Of a DNA stretch of 64,000 bases, positions 21,896 to 31,382 are shown in pieces. Every line of letters starts with the position of its first letter. The first letter of the stretch is position 1. The position numbers and the translations under genes were made by a program. Source of the stretch: Pseudomonas arcuscaelestis (GTDB lineage Bacteria; Pseudomonadota; Gammaproteobacteria; Pseudomonadales; Pseudomonadaceae); assembly GCF_016881005.1 (NCBI RefSeq), contig NZ_JACOPV010000001.1, positions 372,001 to 436,000 of the forward strand, read 5' to 3'. The notes under the pieces were generated by a model. The model made no database searches and was not told where the DNA came from. It was given only the letters and a program-made list of their open reading frames with translations.

Positions 21896-23518
21896 ATGTC
21901 GGATTACATTCAGGAGCAGGGCGCCGCAACGGTAAGTAATAGTCGCCGTGAAGAGCGCAAGATCATTTTCGCGTCATCCCTCGGGACGGTTTTTGAGTGG
22001 TATGACTTTTTTCTTTATGGGGCACTGGCCGCGGTCATCAGCAAGCAGTTCTTTGCCGGGGTGAACGATACCACTGCCTTTATCTTCGCCTTGATGGCCT
22101 TTGCTGCGGGCTTTTTGGTCCGACCATTCGGGGCGCTGGTGTTCGGTCGCCTGGGCGACATGATTGGGCGCAAGTACACCTTCCTGGTGACCATCGTGCT
22201 GATGGGGTTGTCGACCTTTGCTGTAGGCCTGTTACCGACGTACGCCAGCATTGGTATTGCCGCACCGATCATCCTGGTGATTCTGCGGATGCTGCAAGGC
22301 CTGGCTCTGGGCGGTGAATATGGCGGCGCGGCAACTTACGTAGCTGAGCATGCGCCACCCGGCAAGCGCGGTTTCCACACAGGCTTCATCCAGTCCACTG
22401 CGACACTTGGTTTGTTGTTGTCGCTGCTGGTTGTGTTGGGGAGCCGCTATATCAGCGGCGATCAGTTTGAAGTTTGGGGCTGGCGCCTGCCATTCCTGTT
22501 GTCGATCGTGTTGTTGGCGATCTCAACCTGGATCCGCATGAGCATGCATGAATCGCCGGCTTTCGTGAAAATGAAGGCACAAGGCAAAACCAGTAAGGCG
22601 CCCATTCGCGAATCCTTTGGCTCCTGGGCTAACCTGAAGGTCGTTCTTACTGCACTGTTCAGTATCAACGCCGGGCAAGCGGTGACCTTCTACACCGCTC
22701 AATTCTATGTACTGTTCTTCCTTACCCAGATGTTGAAGATGGACCCGGCCCAGGCCAACACCTTGCTGATCATCAGCGTGGTAATCGGCGCCCCGTTCTT
22801 TGTATTTTTCGGCTGGCTATCGGACCGAATCGGGCGCAAGCCTATCCTGATGCTCGGCCTGCTTCTGGCGACTGTGCTGTACTTCCCACTGTTCAAAGCC
22901 CTGAGTCACTACGCCAACCCGCAGATTGATATGGCCAGCCGCCAGGCACCTATTGTGGTCATGGCCGACCCGCAAAGCTGCACGTTCCAATTCGACCCGG
23001 TAGGTAAGGCTCGATTCGATAGCCCGTGCGACAAGGTGAAGACATTCCTGGTCAAACAAGGTCTGCCGTACAGTTCGGAATCTGTGGCTGCCGGTAGCGA
23101 AGTTGTTGTGACTGTGGGTGATCAGCGCATCAATGGCTTCGATGAGGTGGCTTTGCGAGCTGCGATCGATAAGGCGGGTTATCCGGCCAAGGCTGACCCA
23201 GCCAGCGTGAACGAAACGATGGTGGTGGTGCTGATCGTAGCGATGATACTGATTGCCACCATGACCTATGGTCCGTTGGCCGCGGTGATGGTCGAGCTGT
23301 TCCCAACGCGCATTCGCTACACCTCGATGTCGCTGCCCTATCACATCGGCAATGGTTGGTTCGGCGGCTTTCTGCCTACTGTATCGTTCGCCTTGGTGGT
23401 GTATACCGGTGATATCTTCTACGGCTTGTGGTACCCGGTGCTGATCACGGGTATCAGCCTGGTGGTCGGGTTGTTTTGCCTGAAAGAAACCCGAGATGTG
23501 GACATCGATAAGGTCTGA
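21896..23518 (+). CDS. MFS transporter of the metabolite:H+ symporter (MHS) type with a periplasmic insert
   Basis: A 540-aa twelve-helix symporter of the proline/betaine, alpha-ketoglutarate or shikimate group. Family motifs include SSLGTVFEWYDFFLYG at helix 1, GRLGDMIGRKYTF in the first cytoplasmic loop, LGGEYGGAATYVAEHAP, and the second-half GWLSDRIGRKP. Between helices 9 and 10 (about residues 340-440) it has an insert of around 100 hydrophilic residues containing a Cys pair (DPQSCTFQF and DSPCDKVKTF), absent from typical MHS members. ATG 21896 gives MSDYIQEQG; the frame is open to 21875. It probably forms a unit with the GMC oxidoreductase 102 bp upstream. Confidence 0.88.
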   Translation: MSDYIQEQGAATVSNSRREERKIIFASSLGTVFEWYDFFLYGALAAVISKQFFAGVNDTTAFIFALMAFAAGFLVRPFGALVFGRLGDMIGRKYTFLVTIVLMGLSTFAVGLLPTYASIGIAAPIILVILRMLQGLALGGEYGGAATYVAEHAPPGKRGFHTGFIQSTATLGLLLSLLVVLGSRYISGDQFEVWGWRLPFLLSIVLLAISTWIRMSMHESPAFVKMKAQGKTSKAPIRESFGSWANLKVVLTALFSINAGQAVTFYTAQFYVLFFLTQMLKMDPAQANTLLIISVVIGAPFFVFFGWLSDRIGRKPILMLGLLLATVLYFPLFKALSHYANPQIDMASRQAPIVVMADPQSCTFQFDPVGKARFDSPCDKVKTFLVKQGLPYSSESVAAGSEVVVTVGDQRINGFDEVALRAAIDKAGYPAKADPASVNETMVVVLIVAMILIATMTYGPLAAVMVELFPTRIRYTSMSLPYHIGNGWFGGFLPTVSFALVVYTGDIFYGLWYPVLITGISLVVGLFCLKETRDVDIDKV

Positions 23519-23533
23519 CGTTGCCACGCGCAT

Positions 23534-23562
23534 AAAAAAACCGGCTAAGCGCCGGTTTTTTT
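23534..23562. terminator. Bidirectional terminator after the MFS gene
   Basis: ACCGGC / GCCGGT stem flanked by seven A on the left and seven T on the right. It can serve both the MFS gene and the convergent plsC-like gene. Confidence 0.85.
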
Positions 23563-23676
23563 ATGCCACGGATAAACTTATGCACGATTTTCAAAAAACA
23601 GTCATACAAGAAAATAAGTAATTAAATTAATAACTTAGAAAAGTTTTTAGCGAAAAATCCAAATACTGTACACAAG

Positions 23677-23685
23677 TTATCCACA
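23677..23685 (+). promoter_or_regulatory. Exact DnaA box, 3' of the plsC-like gene
   Basis: TTATCCACA lies in an AT-rich stretch (about 23580-23685) just before the plsC-like stop. This is the only box outside the origin core that sits beside an AT-rich tract. Confidence 0.5.
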
Positions 23686-23690
23686 GATCG

Positions 23691-24461
23691 TCAGGCGATG
23701 CTCTGGGCCGCATCAGAGGCCGGTGCTGGCAATGACCCCATAGCGCGTTGGGTTTGTTCGTTCCAGGCCGCGGCGCGGTCATTCAGCTCGGCAATGGCAC
23801 GGGGACCGGTACCCTCAGCGTACATAGGGGCACCGATCACTACCTCGATAGTACCGGCGCGCTTGTTCCATCCCTGCTTTGGCCAGAACTTGCCAGCATT
23901 GTGAGCGATAGGCAGAACAGGCAGGCCGGCGTTCACTGCCAAGGCGGTACCGCCACGGGAGAACTTGCCGATCTGGCCGAATGGCACGCGGGTACCCTCC
24001 GGGAAAATCAGTACCCAAACACCGTCCTTGAGCAATTTGTCGCCTTCACTGGCAACCTGCCGCAGTGCAGCCTTGGGGTTGTCACGGTCAATGGCGATGG
24101 GGCGCAACATAGCCATGGCCCAGCCGAAAAACGGCACGTAAAGCAGCTCACGCTTGAGCACCTGGCTCAACGGTGAAAAATATGCAGACAGGAAGAAGGT
24201 TTCCCAGGTGCTCTGGTGATTAGAAAGGATCACACAAGGTTGTTTGGGGATGTTTTCAGCCCCGCTAACCTTGACCTTTATGTTCAGGAAAATTCGTACC
24301 AATACCAGTGCGAAACGGCACCAGTAGACGTTGATGAAGCGATAACGAGCGCTGAATGGCAGAAACGGCGCGATAAAAAAGCTCAGGGTGCACCACAGCA
24401 AAGAGCTGGTACCCAGCAGCAGGTAAAAAAGAAAAATTCTGATCGCCTGCAGGATCGACAT
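23691..24461 (-). CDS. 1-acyl-sn-glycerol-3-phosphate acyltransferase (PlsC family)
   Basis: A 256-aa membrane acyltransferase that would add the second acyl chain to make phosphatidic acid. It has an N-terminal membrane segment (IRIFLFYLLLGTSSLLWCTL), acyltransferase motif I as NHQSTWE (the usual HX4D appears as HX4E), and motif III as FPEGTRVP. The HX4E form is shared by lipid A-type acyltransferases, so the acceptor is not certain. It is the last gene of the glyQ-glyS-gmhB block, 61 bp after gmhB. Confidence 0.88.
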   Translation of the reverse strand: MSILQAIRIFLFYLLLGTSSLLWCTLSFFIAPFLPFSARYRFINVYWCRFALVLVRIFLNIKVKVSGAENIPKQPCVILSNHQSTWETFFLSAYFSPLSQVLKRELLYVPFFGWAMAMLRPIAIDRDNPKAALRQVASEGDKLLKDGVWVLIFPEGTRVPFGQIGKFSRGGTALAVNAGLPVLPIAHNAGKFWPKQGWNKRAGTIEVVIGAPMYAEGTGPRAIAELNDRAAAWNEQTQRAMGSLPAPASDAAQSIA

Positions 24462-24522
24462 AGCGGCATGTACCGTTGCGGGCTTGCCCGCCTAGTAAAA
24501 GTGCGCCTGGGTTGTAGGCGCC

Positions 24523-25056
24523 CTATTTGTGGATAAGTTCTCTGGCGATGGCCGCCAGATCATCGAAGATCAATGTTCCTTGTGGAATTCCCTTGCTCAG
24601 GGTTTTCTCGCCTTTCCCGGTTTTTACCAGAATCGGTTGAGCATCGACGGTCAATGCGGCTTCCAGGTCACCCTTACTGTCACCGACGAACCATATACCA
24701 GCCAGATCAACCTGGTAATGCGCGGCTATGGTTTGCAGCATGCCCGGCTTTGGCTTGCGGCAATCGCAGCCTTCATCCGGACCGTGAGGGCAATAGATGA
24801 TAAGGCCAACCTCGCCCCCCTGTTCAGCCACCAGTGTGCGCAGGCGCGCGTGCATGGCCTCCAGGGTTGCCAGGTCGTAGTAACCGCGAGCGATGCCGGA
24901 CTGGTTGGTGGCCACTGCCACCGTCCAGCCGGCCTTGCTCAACTGCGCGATGGCCTCGATCGAACCCGGGATCGGTATCCACTCTTCCAGCGACTTGATG
25001 TAGGCGTCGGAGTCCTGATTGATCACTCCGTCCCGATCGAGAATCAGCAGCTTCAA
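24523..25056 (-). CDS. gmhB: D-glycero-beta-D-manno-heptose-1,7-bisphosphate 7-phosphatase
   Basis: A 177-aa HAD phosphatase in ADP-heptose synthesis for the LPS inner core. HAD motif I is LDRDGVIN at residues 6-13, motif II is in VAVATNQSGIARG, and a zinc-binding Cys cluster typical of GmhB is seen in YCPHGPDEGCDCRKPKPGM. Motif IV is WFVGDSKGDLEAA. The stop is followed three bases upstream by glyS, so the genes are co-read. An exact DnaA box (24528-24536) covers its last codons. Confidence 0.95.
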   Translation of the reverse strand: MKLLILDRDGVINQDSDAYIKSLEEWIPIPGSIEAIAQLSKAGWTVAVATNQSGIARGYYDLATLEAMHARLRTLVAEQGGEVGLIIYCPHGPDEGCDCRKPKPGMLQTIAAHYQVDLAGIWFVGDSKGDLEAALTVDAQPILVKTGKGEKTLSKGIPQGTLIFDDLAAIARELIHK

Positions 25057-25059
25057 GAC

Positions 25060-27114
25060 TTACCCCAGCAGCGAAATGTCGGCTACGCCCAGGAACAGAC
25101 CGCGCAGGCGACTGAGCAAGGCATAACGGTTGGCCCGTACATTGGCGTCATCGGCGTTGACCATCACTGCCTCGAAGAAGGCATCGACCGGTTCACGCAG
25201 AGCTGCCAGACGTGCCAGCGATTCACTGTACTGACGAGCAGCTGCCATTGGTTGCACAGCCTGGTCAGCTTGCTGGATAGCCGAGTACAGGGAGAACTCG
25301 TTGGCATTGTCGAAGTACTTCGGTTCGACCGTAGTGGCCACAGTACCTTCGGCTTTGCTCAGCAGGTTCGACACACGCTTGTTCACGGCGGCCAGGGCAG
25401 CGGCTTCCGGCAACTGGCGGAACGCCTGTACAGCCTGTACGCGCTGGTCGAAGTCCAGGGCTGAACCCGGCTTGAGTGCACGCACCGACAGGTAAGTGGC
25501 CACATCGATGCCTTCGTCTTCATAACGAGCACGCAGACGGTCGAAGACAAACTCCAGTACCTGCTCAGCCAGGCCTGCAGCCTTGACCTTGGCGCCGAAC
25601 TGGGTCACGGCGAAGTTCACCGCGTCGTTCAAGTCCAGGTCCAGCTGCTTGTCGATCAGGATGCGCAGTACACCCAGCGCCGCACGACGCAGTGCATAGG
25701 GGTCTTTGCTGCCGGTCGGGAGCATGCCGATACCGAAGATACCGACCAGGGTGTCGAGCTTGTCCGCGATGGCCGCAGCCGCACCGGTCAAGGTCGTTGG
25801 CAGTTCAGCGCCGGCACCGCGCGGCATGTACTGCTCATTGAGGGCCAGGGCGACATCTTGCGCCTCGCCATCATTGAGGGCGTAGTAATAGCCGGCAACA
25901 CCCTGCATTTCAGGGAACTCGCCGACCATTTCGGAGGCCAGGTCGCACTTGGACAGCAAGCCGGCACGGGATGCGCGCTGGGCGTCACCGCCAATACGGG
26001 GGGCGATGAACGCGGCCAGTTTGGCAACACGCTCGGCCTTGTCGAAGACGCTGCCTAGTTGAGCCTGGAACACCACATTCTTCAGGCGTTCGTTGAAGCT
26101 TTCCAGAGGCTGCTTCTTATCCTGCTTGAAGAAGAACTCGGCGTCGGTCAGGCGTGGGCGCACAACCTTCTCGTTACCTTCGATGATCTGCTTCGGATCG
26201 CGGCTTTCGACGTTGGCCACGGTAATGAAGCGCGGCAGCAGTTTGCCGTCGCCGTCCAGCAGGCAGAAATATTTCTGGTTGTCCTGCATGGTGGTGATCA
26301 GGGCTTCCTGGGGCACTTCAAGGAAGCGTTCCTCAAACGAGCAGACCAGCGGCACCGGCCATTCGACCAGTGCAGTCACTTCGTCGAGCAGGGCCGGTGG
26401 CACGATCGCGGTGCCTTCCTGTTGCAGGGCGAGCTCAGCGGTACGCTTGCTGATGATTTCACGACGCTCGGCGAAGTCGGCCAGCACGTAGGCTTTGCGC
26501 AGGTCTTCGAGGTAGTTCGCCGGGGCGCTGATGCGCACGTCTTCCGGGTGGTGGAAGCGATGGCCACGAGAGTCACGGCCAGCTTTTTGGGCGAGGATAG
26601 TGCAGTCGATGACGTTGTCGCCCAGCAGCATTACCAGCCATTGGGTCGGACGCACGAATTCTTCCTTGCGAGCACCCCAGCGCATGCGCTTGGGGATTGG
26701 CAGGTCGTTCAACGAATCTTCGACGATGGTTGGCAGCAGGCTGGCGGTAGCTTTGCCCGGAATATGCTGGGAGAAGCGCAGTTTCGGGCCGCTCTGATCG
26801 ATTTCTGCCAGGTCTACACCGCACTTCTTGGCGAAGCCGAGGGCTGCCTGGGTCGGATTGCCTTCAGCATCGAACGCTGCCTGACGGGGAGGACCGTCGA
26901 CATTGATGCTGCGATCTGGCTGCTGGGTATCCAGCTGGCGGATCAACACGGCCAGACGACGCGGCGCGGCGTAGACCTTTTTGTCGGTGTAGTTCAAGCC
27001 AGCAGCCTGCAGGCCTTTCTCGATACCGGCAAGGAACGCGTCGGCAAGGGCGCTCAGGGCTTTTGGCGGCAGTTCTTCGGTGCCCAGTTCAACAAGGAAA
27101 TCTTGAGCACTCAT
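25060..27114 (-). CDS. glyS: Glycyl-tRNA synthetase beta subunit
   Basis: The 684-aa beta subunit of the alpha2-beta2 bacterial glycyl-tRNA synthetase, which binds tRNA. It begins [20 protein letters not shown], the conserved N-terminus, and contains the HD-like region and the C-terminal anticodon-binding part ([16 protein letters not shown]). It overlaps glyQ by four bases (ATGA), which suggests coupling for equal subunit output. Length matches the family. Confidence 0.97.
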   Translation of the reverse strand: MSAQDFLVELGTEELPPKALSALADAFLAGIEKGLQAAGLNYTDKKVYAAPRRLAVLIRQLDTQQPDRSINVDGPPRQAAFDAEGNPTQAALGFAKKCGVDLAEIDQSGPKLRFSQHIPGKATASLLPTIVEDSLNDLPIPKRMRWGARKEEFVRPTQWLVMLLGDNVIDCTILAQKAGRDSRGHRFHHPEDVRISAPANYLEDLRKAYVLADFAERREIISKRTAELALQQEGTAIVPPALLDEVTALVEWPVPLVCSFEERFLEVPQEALITTMQDNQKYFCLLDGDGKLLPRFITVANVESRDPKQIIEGNEKVVRPRLTDAEFFFKQDKKQPLESFNERLKNVVFQAQLGSVFDKAERVAKLAAFIAPRIGGDAQRASRAGLLSKCDLASEMVGEFPEMQGVAGYYYALNDGEAQDVALALNEQYMPRGAGAELPTTLTGAAAAIADKLDTLVGIFGIGMLPTGSKDPYALRRAALGVLRILIDKQLDLDLNDAVNFAVTQFGAKVKAAGLAEQVLEFVFDRLRARYEDEGIDVATYLSVRALKPGSALDFDQRVQAVQAFRQLPEAAALAAVNKRVSNLLSKAEGTVATTVEPKYFDNANEFSLYSAIQQADQAVQPMAAARQYSESLARLAALREPVDAFFEAVMVNADDANVRANRYALLSRLRGLFLGVADISLLG

Positions 27115-28067
27115 TGTGCAGCCTCCAACTTGGACAATGCTTCATCACGCAATTCAGGGGTCGCCATCGGGAAGCCCAGCTTGGCGCGCGCTTGCAGGTA
27201 GCTTTGAGCCACAGCACGGGCCAGTGTGCGCACACGCAGGATGTATTGCTGGCGCGCGGTCACCGAGATGGCGCGGCGGGCGTCGAGCAGGTTGAAGGTG
27301 TGCGAGGCCTTGAGGACCATTTCATAGGTCGGCAGTGGCAGTTCCAGTTCGATCAGGCGATTGGCTTCGCTTTCATAGAAGTCGAACAGTTCGAACAGCT
27401 TCTCGACGTTGGCGTGCTCGAAGTTGTAGGTCGACTGTTCCACTTCGTTCTGGTGGAACACATCGCCGTAGGTAACCTTGCCGAACGGGCCATCGGTCCA
27501 GACCAGGTCATAGACCGAGTCGACGCCCTGCAGGTACATAGCCAGACGCTCAAGGCCATAGGTGATTTCACCCGTGACCGGCATGCACTCGATGCCACCT
27601 ACTTGCTGGAAGTAAGTGAACTGGGTGACTTCCATGCCGTTGAGCCAGATTTCCCAGCCCAGACCCCAGGCGCCAAGCGTCGGCGATTCCCAGTTGTCTT
27701 CGACGAAACGGATGTCATGTACCAGCGGGTCGAGGCCGATGGCCTTCAACGAGCCCAGGTACAGTTCCTGGAAGTTCGCCGGGTTTGGCTTGAGCACTAC
27801 CTGGAATTGGTAGTAGTGCTGCAGGCGGTTGGGGTTTTCGCCATAGCGACCGTCAGCAGGGCGACGGCTTGGCTGTACGTAGGCGGCGTTCCAGATTTCC
27901 GGGCCGACGGCGCGCAGAAACGTGGCGGTATGGAAAGTGCCGGCGCCCACTTCCATATCGTAGGGCTGAAGCACCACACAACCTTGCTCGGCCCAGTAGT
28001 TCTGCAGGGCGAGGATCAAGTCTTGGAAGGTACGCACTGCTGGCGTAGGCTGGCTCACGAAATTCAC
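27111..28067 (-). CDS. glyQ: Glycyl-tRNA synthetase alpha subunit
   Basis: The 318-aa catalytic subunit, which activates glycine. Hallmarks are [18 protein letters not shown] near the start, [18 protein letters not shown], the tract [20 protein letters not shown] and the motif [20 protein letters not shown]. It is the first gene of the leftward glyQ-glyS-gmhB-plsC block and is divergent from tag across a 73-bp gap. Confidence 0.97.
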   Translation of the reverse strand: MNFVSQPTPAVRTFQDLILALQNYWAEQGCVVLQPYDMEVGAGTFHTATFLRAVGPEIWNAAYVQPSRRPADGRYGENPNRLQHYYQFQVVLKPNPANFQELYLGSLKAIGLDPLVHDIRFVEDNWESPTLGAWGLGWEIWLNGMEVTQFTYFQQVGGIECMPVTGEITYGLERLAMYLQGVDSVYDLVWTDGPFGKVTYGDVFHQNEVEQSTYNFEHANVEKLFELFDFYESEANRLIELELPLPTYEMVLKASHTFNLLDARRAISVTARQQYILRVRTLARAVAQSYLQARAKLGFPMATPELRDEALSKLEAAQ

Positions 28068-28140
28068 CTGTTTCTAGGGCTGCGAATATAAAGAGCGGGA
28101 GTATAACCCGATTCGCTTGAGCCTCTACCCTTGGAGCCTT

Positions 28141-28692
28141 ATGCCACGTTGCTTTTGGTGTACCGACGATCCGCTTTACCAGGCTTATCACGATCAGGAG
28201 TGGGGCACGCCGCAGCGTGATCCACGCCAATTGTTCGAGATGCTGCTGCTTGAAGGCTTTCAGGCCGGGCTGTCCTGGATCACTGTGCTGAAGAAGCGTG
28301 AACGCTACCGTGAGGTACTGTTTGGCTTTGATCCTGAGCGCCTGGTGCGGATGAGCGACGAAGAAATCGAGGAGCGAATGCTCGATCCCGGCATTATTCG
28401 CAATCGGCTCAAACTCAACGCAGCGCGACGCAATGCCAAGGCCTGGCTGGCCGTGGAAAACCCTGCTGATTGGCTTTGGTCGTTTGTCGGCGGTGAACCG
28501 AAAATCAATCATTTCAGCCAGCGCAGCGACGTCCCGGCGGTAACCGATGAAGCTAAGGCCATGAGCAAGGCATTGCAGAAAGCCGGGTTCACGTTCGTGG
28601 GGCCGACGATTTGCTATGCCTTCATGCAGGCCACCGGGATGGTCATGGATCACACCACCGATTGCGATCGCTACGCCGCTCTGTTGCGCTGA
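28141..28692 (+). CDS. tag: DNA-3-methyladenine glycosylase I
   Basis: A 183-aa base-excision enzyme that removes 3-methyladenine from alkylated DNA. It begins MPRCFWCTDDPLYQAYHDQEWG and has the Tag zinc site formed by the N-terminal Cys and His residues and by the late HTTDC. The aromatic pocket region LLLEGFQAGLSWITVLKKRE is intact. I chose ATG 28141; the frame is open eight codons further upstream through a TTG. It is followed by an LpxL-like gene. Confidence 0.95.
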   Translation: MPRCFWCTDDPLYQAYHDQEWGTPQRDPRQLFEMLLLEGFQAGLSWITVLKKRERYREVLFGFDPERLVRMSDEEIEERMLDPGIIRNRLKLNAARRNAKAWLAVENPADWLWSFVGGEPKINHFSQRSDVPAVTDEAKAMSKALQKAGFTFVGPTICYAFMQATGMVMDHTTDCDRYAALLR

Positions 28693-28730
28693 GGAGTACA
28701 ATGGCCGGCTTGCAGAAAGAGGAACCAGCC

Positions 28731-28739
28731 TGTGGATAA
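28731..28739 (-). promoter_or_regulatory. Exact DnaA box covering the LpxL-like start codon
   Basis: TGTGGATAA spans the GTG start codon of the acyltransferase gene (28732-28734). Confidence 0.5.
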
Positions 28740-29619
28740 GTTCAAGGGCGCCTTGATGGTCGGGGCGTTGCGATTGTTTGCCAAGCTCCCGTGGGGCGCA
28801 GTACAGCGGATCGGCGCCGCCATCGGCTGGATCATGTGGAAGGTGCCGAACAGTTCGCGCGAGGTGGTAAGAATCAACCTGGCCAAGTGTTTTCCGGAGA
28901 TGGACCCGGTAGCACGTGAGCAATTGGTGGGTCGCACCCTGATGGACATCGGCAAGTCTTTTACTGAAAGTGCCTGCGCCTGGATCTGGCCGGCCCAGCG
29001 TTCGCTTGAACTGGTTCGCGAAGTTGAAGGCCTGGATGTTTTGCACGCAGCGCTGGCCTCGGGCAAGGGTGTCGTCGGCATCACCAGTCACCTGGGAAAC
29101 TGGGAAGTGCTCAATCACTTTTATTGCAACCAGTGCAAACCGATTATTTTCTATCGTCCGCCCAAGTTGAAGGCGGTTGACGATTTGCTCCGCGAACAGC
29201 GTGTGCAACTGGGTAATCGCGTGGCGGCGTCTACCAAGGAAGGCATCCTGAGCATCATCAAGGAAGTGCGTAAAGGCGGTCAGGTCGGTATTCCGGCAGA
29301 CCCGGAGCCGGCCGAGTCGGCGGGTATTTTCGTACCGTTTTTCGCCACCAAGGCGTTGACCAGCAAATTTGTGCCGAACATGTTGGCGGGCGGCAAAGCC
29401 GTGGGAGTATTCCTGCATGCCCTGCGCTTGCCCGATGGGTCAGGCTTCAAAGTCATCTTGGAAGCAGCGCCGGAAGCCATGTACAGCGAAGATACCGAAA
29501 CGTCGGTGGCGGCAATGAGCCAGGTGGTTGAGCGCTATGTGCGAGCTTATCCAAGCCAGTACATGTGGAGCATGAAACGCTTCAAGAAGCGTCCACCCGG
29601 TGAAGAGCGCTGGTACTGA
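28732..29619 (+). CDS. Lipid A biosynthesis lauroyl/myristoyl acyltransferase (LpxL/HtrB family)
   Basis: A 295-aa inner-membrane late acyltransferase for lipid A. The catalytic HX4E motif is HLGNWEV near residue 120, and the acyl-binding region reads GGQVGIPADPEPAESAGIF, followed by VPFFATKALTS. The start is a GTG at 28732 with AGAGGAA upstream. The start codon itself lies inside an exact DnaA box (28731-28739, TGTGGATAA), so DnaA binding could block translation initiation or transcription here. Which of the lpxL-type paralogues this is cannot be decided. Confidence 0.92.
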   Translation: MDKFKGALMVGALRLFAKLPWGAVQRIGAAIGWIMWKVPNSSREVVRINLAKCFPEMDPVAREQLVGRTLMDIGKSFTESACAWIWPAQRSLELVREVEGLDVLHAALASGKGVVGITSHLGNWEVLNHFYCNQCKPIIFYRPPKLKAVDDLLREQRVQLGNRVAASTKEGILSIIKEVRKGGQVGIPADPEPAESAGIFVPFFATKALTSKFVPNMLAGGKAVGVFLHALRLPDGSGFKVILEAAPEAMYSEDTETSVAAMSQVVERYVRAYPSQYMWSMKRFKKRPPGEERWY

Positions 29620-29647
29620 GTTACCGGCCCGCGCCCACCTGGGCGTG

Positions 29648-29977
29648 CTAGCTTTTGGGGAGCTGGGCATTTTCCTTGTCCAGCTTCTTCAGGAACACCG
29701 TCATTTCTTTCTCGGCCTGCTTGTCACCGTGGGCCTTGGCAGCGCCGAGCCCCTGCTCCCAGGCCTGGTGTGCTGCGCCAGTGTCACCTTGTAGTCGATA
29801 CGCCTTGCCCAGCAGTTTCCACGCTGCTGAATACTTGGGGTCAAACTCAACGCAGCGCTGCAGGTGCACTGCAGCCTCGGCGCCATTGCCTTCATCCAGC
29901 CAGGCCTTGCCGAGGCCGAAGCGCAGCAGAGCGTTATCCACACCCTTGGCGAGCATCTTTTCCAGTGATTCGCGCAT
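29648..29977 (-). CDS. Tetratricopeptide-repeat protein
   Basis: A 109-aa protein made of about two TPR units (ALLRFGLGKAWLDEGNGAEA, then SAAWKLLGKAYRLQGDTGAA) and a charged helical tail. TPRs bind other proteins; no partner can be read from sequence. It lies 12 bp after trkA on the same strand and converges with the LpxL-like gene. An exact DnaA box (29934-29942) is near its N-terminus. Confidence 0.85.
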   Translation of the reverse strand: MRESLEKMLAKGVDNALLRFGLGKAWLDEGNGAEAAVHLQRCVEFDPKYSAAWKLLGKAYRLQGDTGAAHQAWEQGLGAAKAHGDKQAEKEMTVFLKKLDKENAQLPKS

Positions 29978-29989
29978 CAGGACTTCCTC

Positions 29990-31363
29990 TTAGAAGAAGC
30001 TCAACCCTACATGGAATAGCTTCTCGACGTCACGAATGTACTTTTTATCCACAACGAAGAGGATCACATGGTCGCCTGCTTCAATGACCGTGTCGTCGTG
30101 GGCAATCAGCACTTCTTCATCGCGAATGATCGCACCGATGGTCGTGCCCGGTGGCAGGGCGATATCTTCGATGGCTTTGCCAATCACCTTGCTCGACTTC
30201 GAGTCACCGTGAGCAATTGCTTCGATGGCCTCTGCCGCACCGCGGCGCAGCGAGTGCACGCTGACGATATCGCCGCGTCGTACGTGAGTGAGCAAAGTAC
30301 CAATGGTGGCCAGCTGTGGACTGATCGCGATGTCGATATCACCACCCTGGACCAGGTCGACATAGGCCGGGTTGTTGATGATGGTCATTACCTTGCGTGC
30401 GCCGAGGCGCTTGGCCAGCAGTGAGGACATGATATTGGCCTCGTCATCGTTGGTCAGGGCCAGGAAGATGTCGGCTTCGGCGATGTTCTCTTCCAGCATC
30501 AAGTCGCGGTCCGAGGCGCTGCCCTGCAACACCACGGTGCTGTCCAGGGTATCGGAGAGGTAACGGCAGCGCGCGGGGTTCATCTCGATGATCTTGACTT
30601 GATAGCGGCTTTCGATGGCTTCGGCCAGGCGTTCGCCAATTTGCCCGCCGCCGGCGATGACGACGCGCTTGTTGCTTTCATCAATTTGCCGCAATTCACC
30701 CATCACCGCGCGGATGTGGGCTTTGGCTGCGATGAAGAACACCTCGTCGTCGGCTTCAATAACCGTGTCGCCCTGGGGCAGGATCGGTCGGTCGCGGCGA
30801 AAGATCGCGGCGACGCGGGTATCGACATTGGGCATGTGCTCGCGGATCTGGCGCAGCTGTTGGCCGACCAGCGGCCCACCGTAGTACGCCTTCACGGCAA
30901 CCAACTGGGCTTTGCCTTCGGCGAAGTCGATGACCTGCAGTGCGCCTGGATGTTCGATCAGACGCTTGATGTAGTGAGTGACTACCTGCTCGGGGCTGAT
31001 CAGTACGTCGACCGGGATAGCATCGTTGTCGAACAGACCGGCGCGTGTCAGGTAGGCCGACTCACGCACCCGGGCAATCTTGGTAGGCGTGTGGAAAAAG
31101 GTGTAGGCGACTTGGCAGGCGACCATGTTGGTCTCGTCGCTGTTGGTCACCGCCACCAGCATGTCGGCGTCGTCGGCGCCGGCTTGACGCAGTACGGTAG
31201 GGAACGAGGCGCGGCCCTGGACGGTACGGATGTCCAGGCGGTCGCCGAGGTCGCGCAAGCGGTCGCCGTCAGTATCGACCACGGTAATATCGTTGGCTTC
31301 GCTGGCCAGGTGTTCGGCCAACGTACCGCCGACTTGCCCTGCACCCAGGATGATGATTTTCAT
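29990..31363 (-). CDS. trkA: Trk potassium uptake system regulatory protein TrkA
   Basis: A 457-aa cytoplasmic NAD(H)-binding protein that gates the TrkH/TrkG potassium channel. It contains two tandem RCK units: Rossmann motifs [14 protein letters not shown] (residue 7) and [14 protein letters not shown] (about residue 240), each followed by a TrkA-C domain. Length matches the family. It lies 19 bp after rsmB, the usual fmt-rsmB-trkA order of pseudomonads. One exact DnaA box (30045-30053) is in the last codons. Confidence 0.96.
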   Translation of the reverse strand: MKIIILGAGQVGGTLAEHLASEANDITVVDTDGDRLRDLGDRLDIRTVQGRASFPTVLRQAGADDADMLVAVTNSDETNMVACQVAYTFFHTPTKIARVRESAYLTRAGLFDNDAIPVDVLISPEQVVTHYIKRLIEHPGALQVIDFAEGKAQLVAVKAYYGGPLVGQQLRQIREHMPNVDTRVAAIFRRDRPILPQGDTVIEADDEVFFIAAKAHIRAVMGELRQIDESNKRVVIAGGGQIGERLAEAIESRYQVKIIEMNPARCRYLSDTLDSTVVLQGSASDRDLMLEENIAEADIFLALTNDDEANIMSSLLAKRLGARKVMTIINNPAYVDLVQGGDIDIAISPQLATIGTLLTHVRRGDIVSVHSLRRGAAEAIEAIAHGDSKSSKVIGKAIEDIALPPGTTIGAIIRDEEVLIAHDDTVIEAGDHVILFVVDKKYIRDVEKLFHVGLSFF

Positions 31364-31382
31364 CCGCTCTTCCCTTCTCTTG

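Noticed and set aside
26059..27201. 380-codon plus-strand frame opposite glyS
   Set aside because: Antisense to glyS, which is complete and well supported.
27853..29418. Long open frame of 521 codons on the minus strand opposite tag and the LpxL-like gene
   Set aside because: It is antisense to genes with clear family motifs, lacks a ribosome-binding site and reads as low-complexity. It is an effect of GC-rich codon use.
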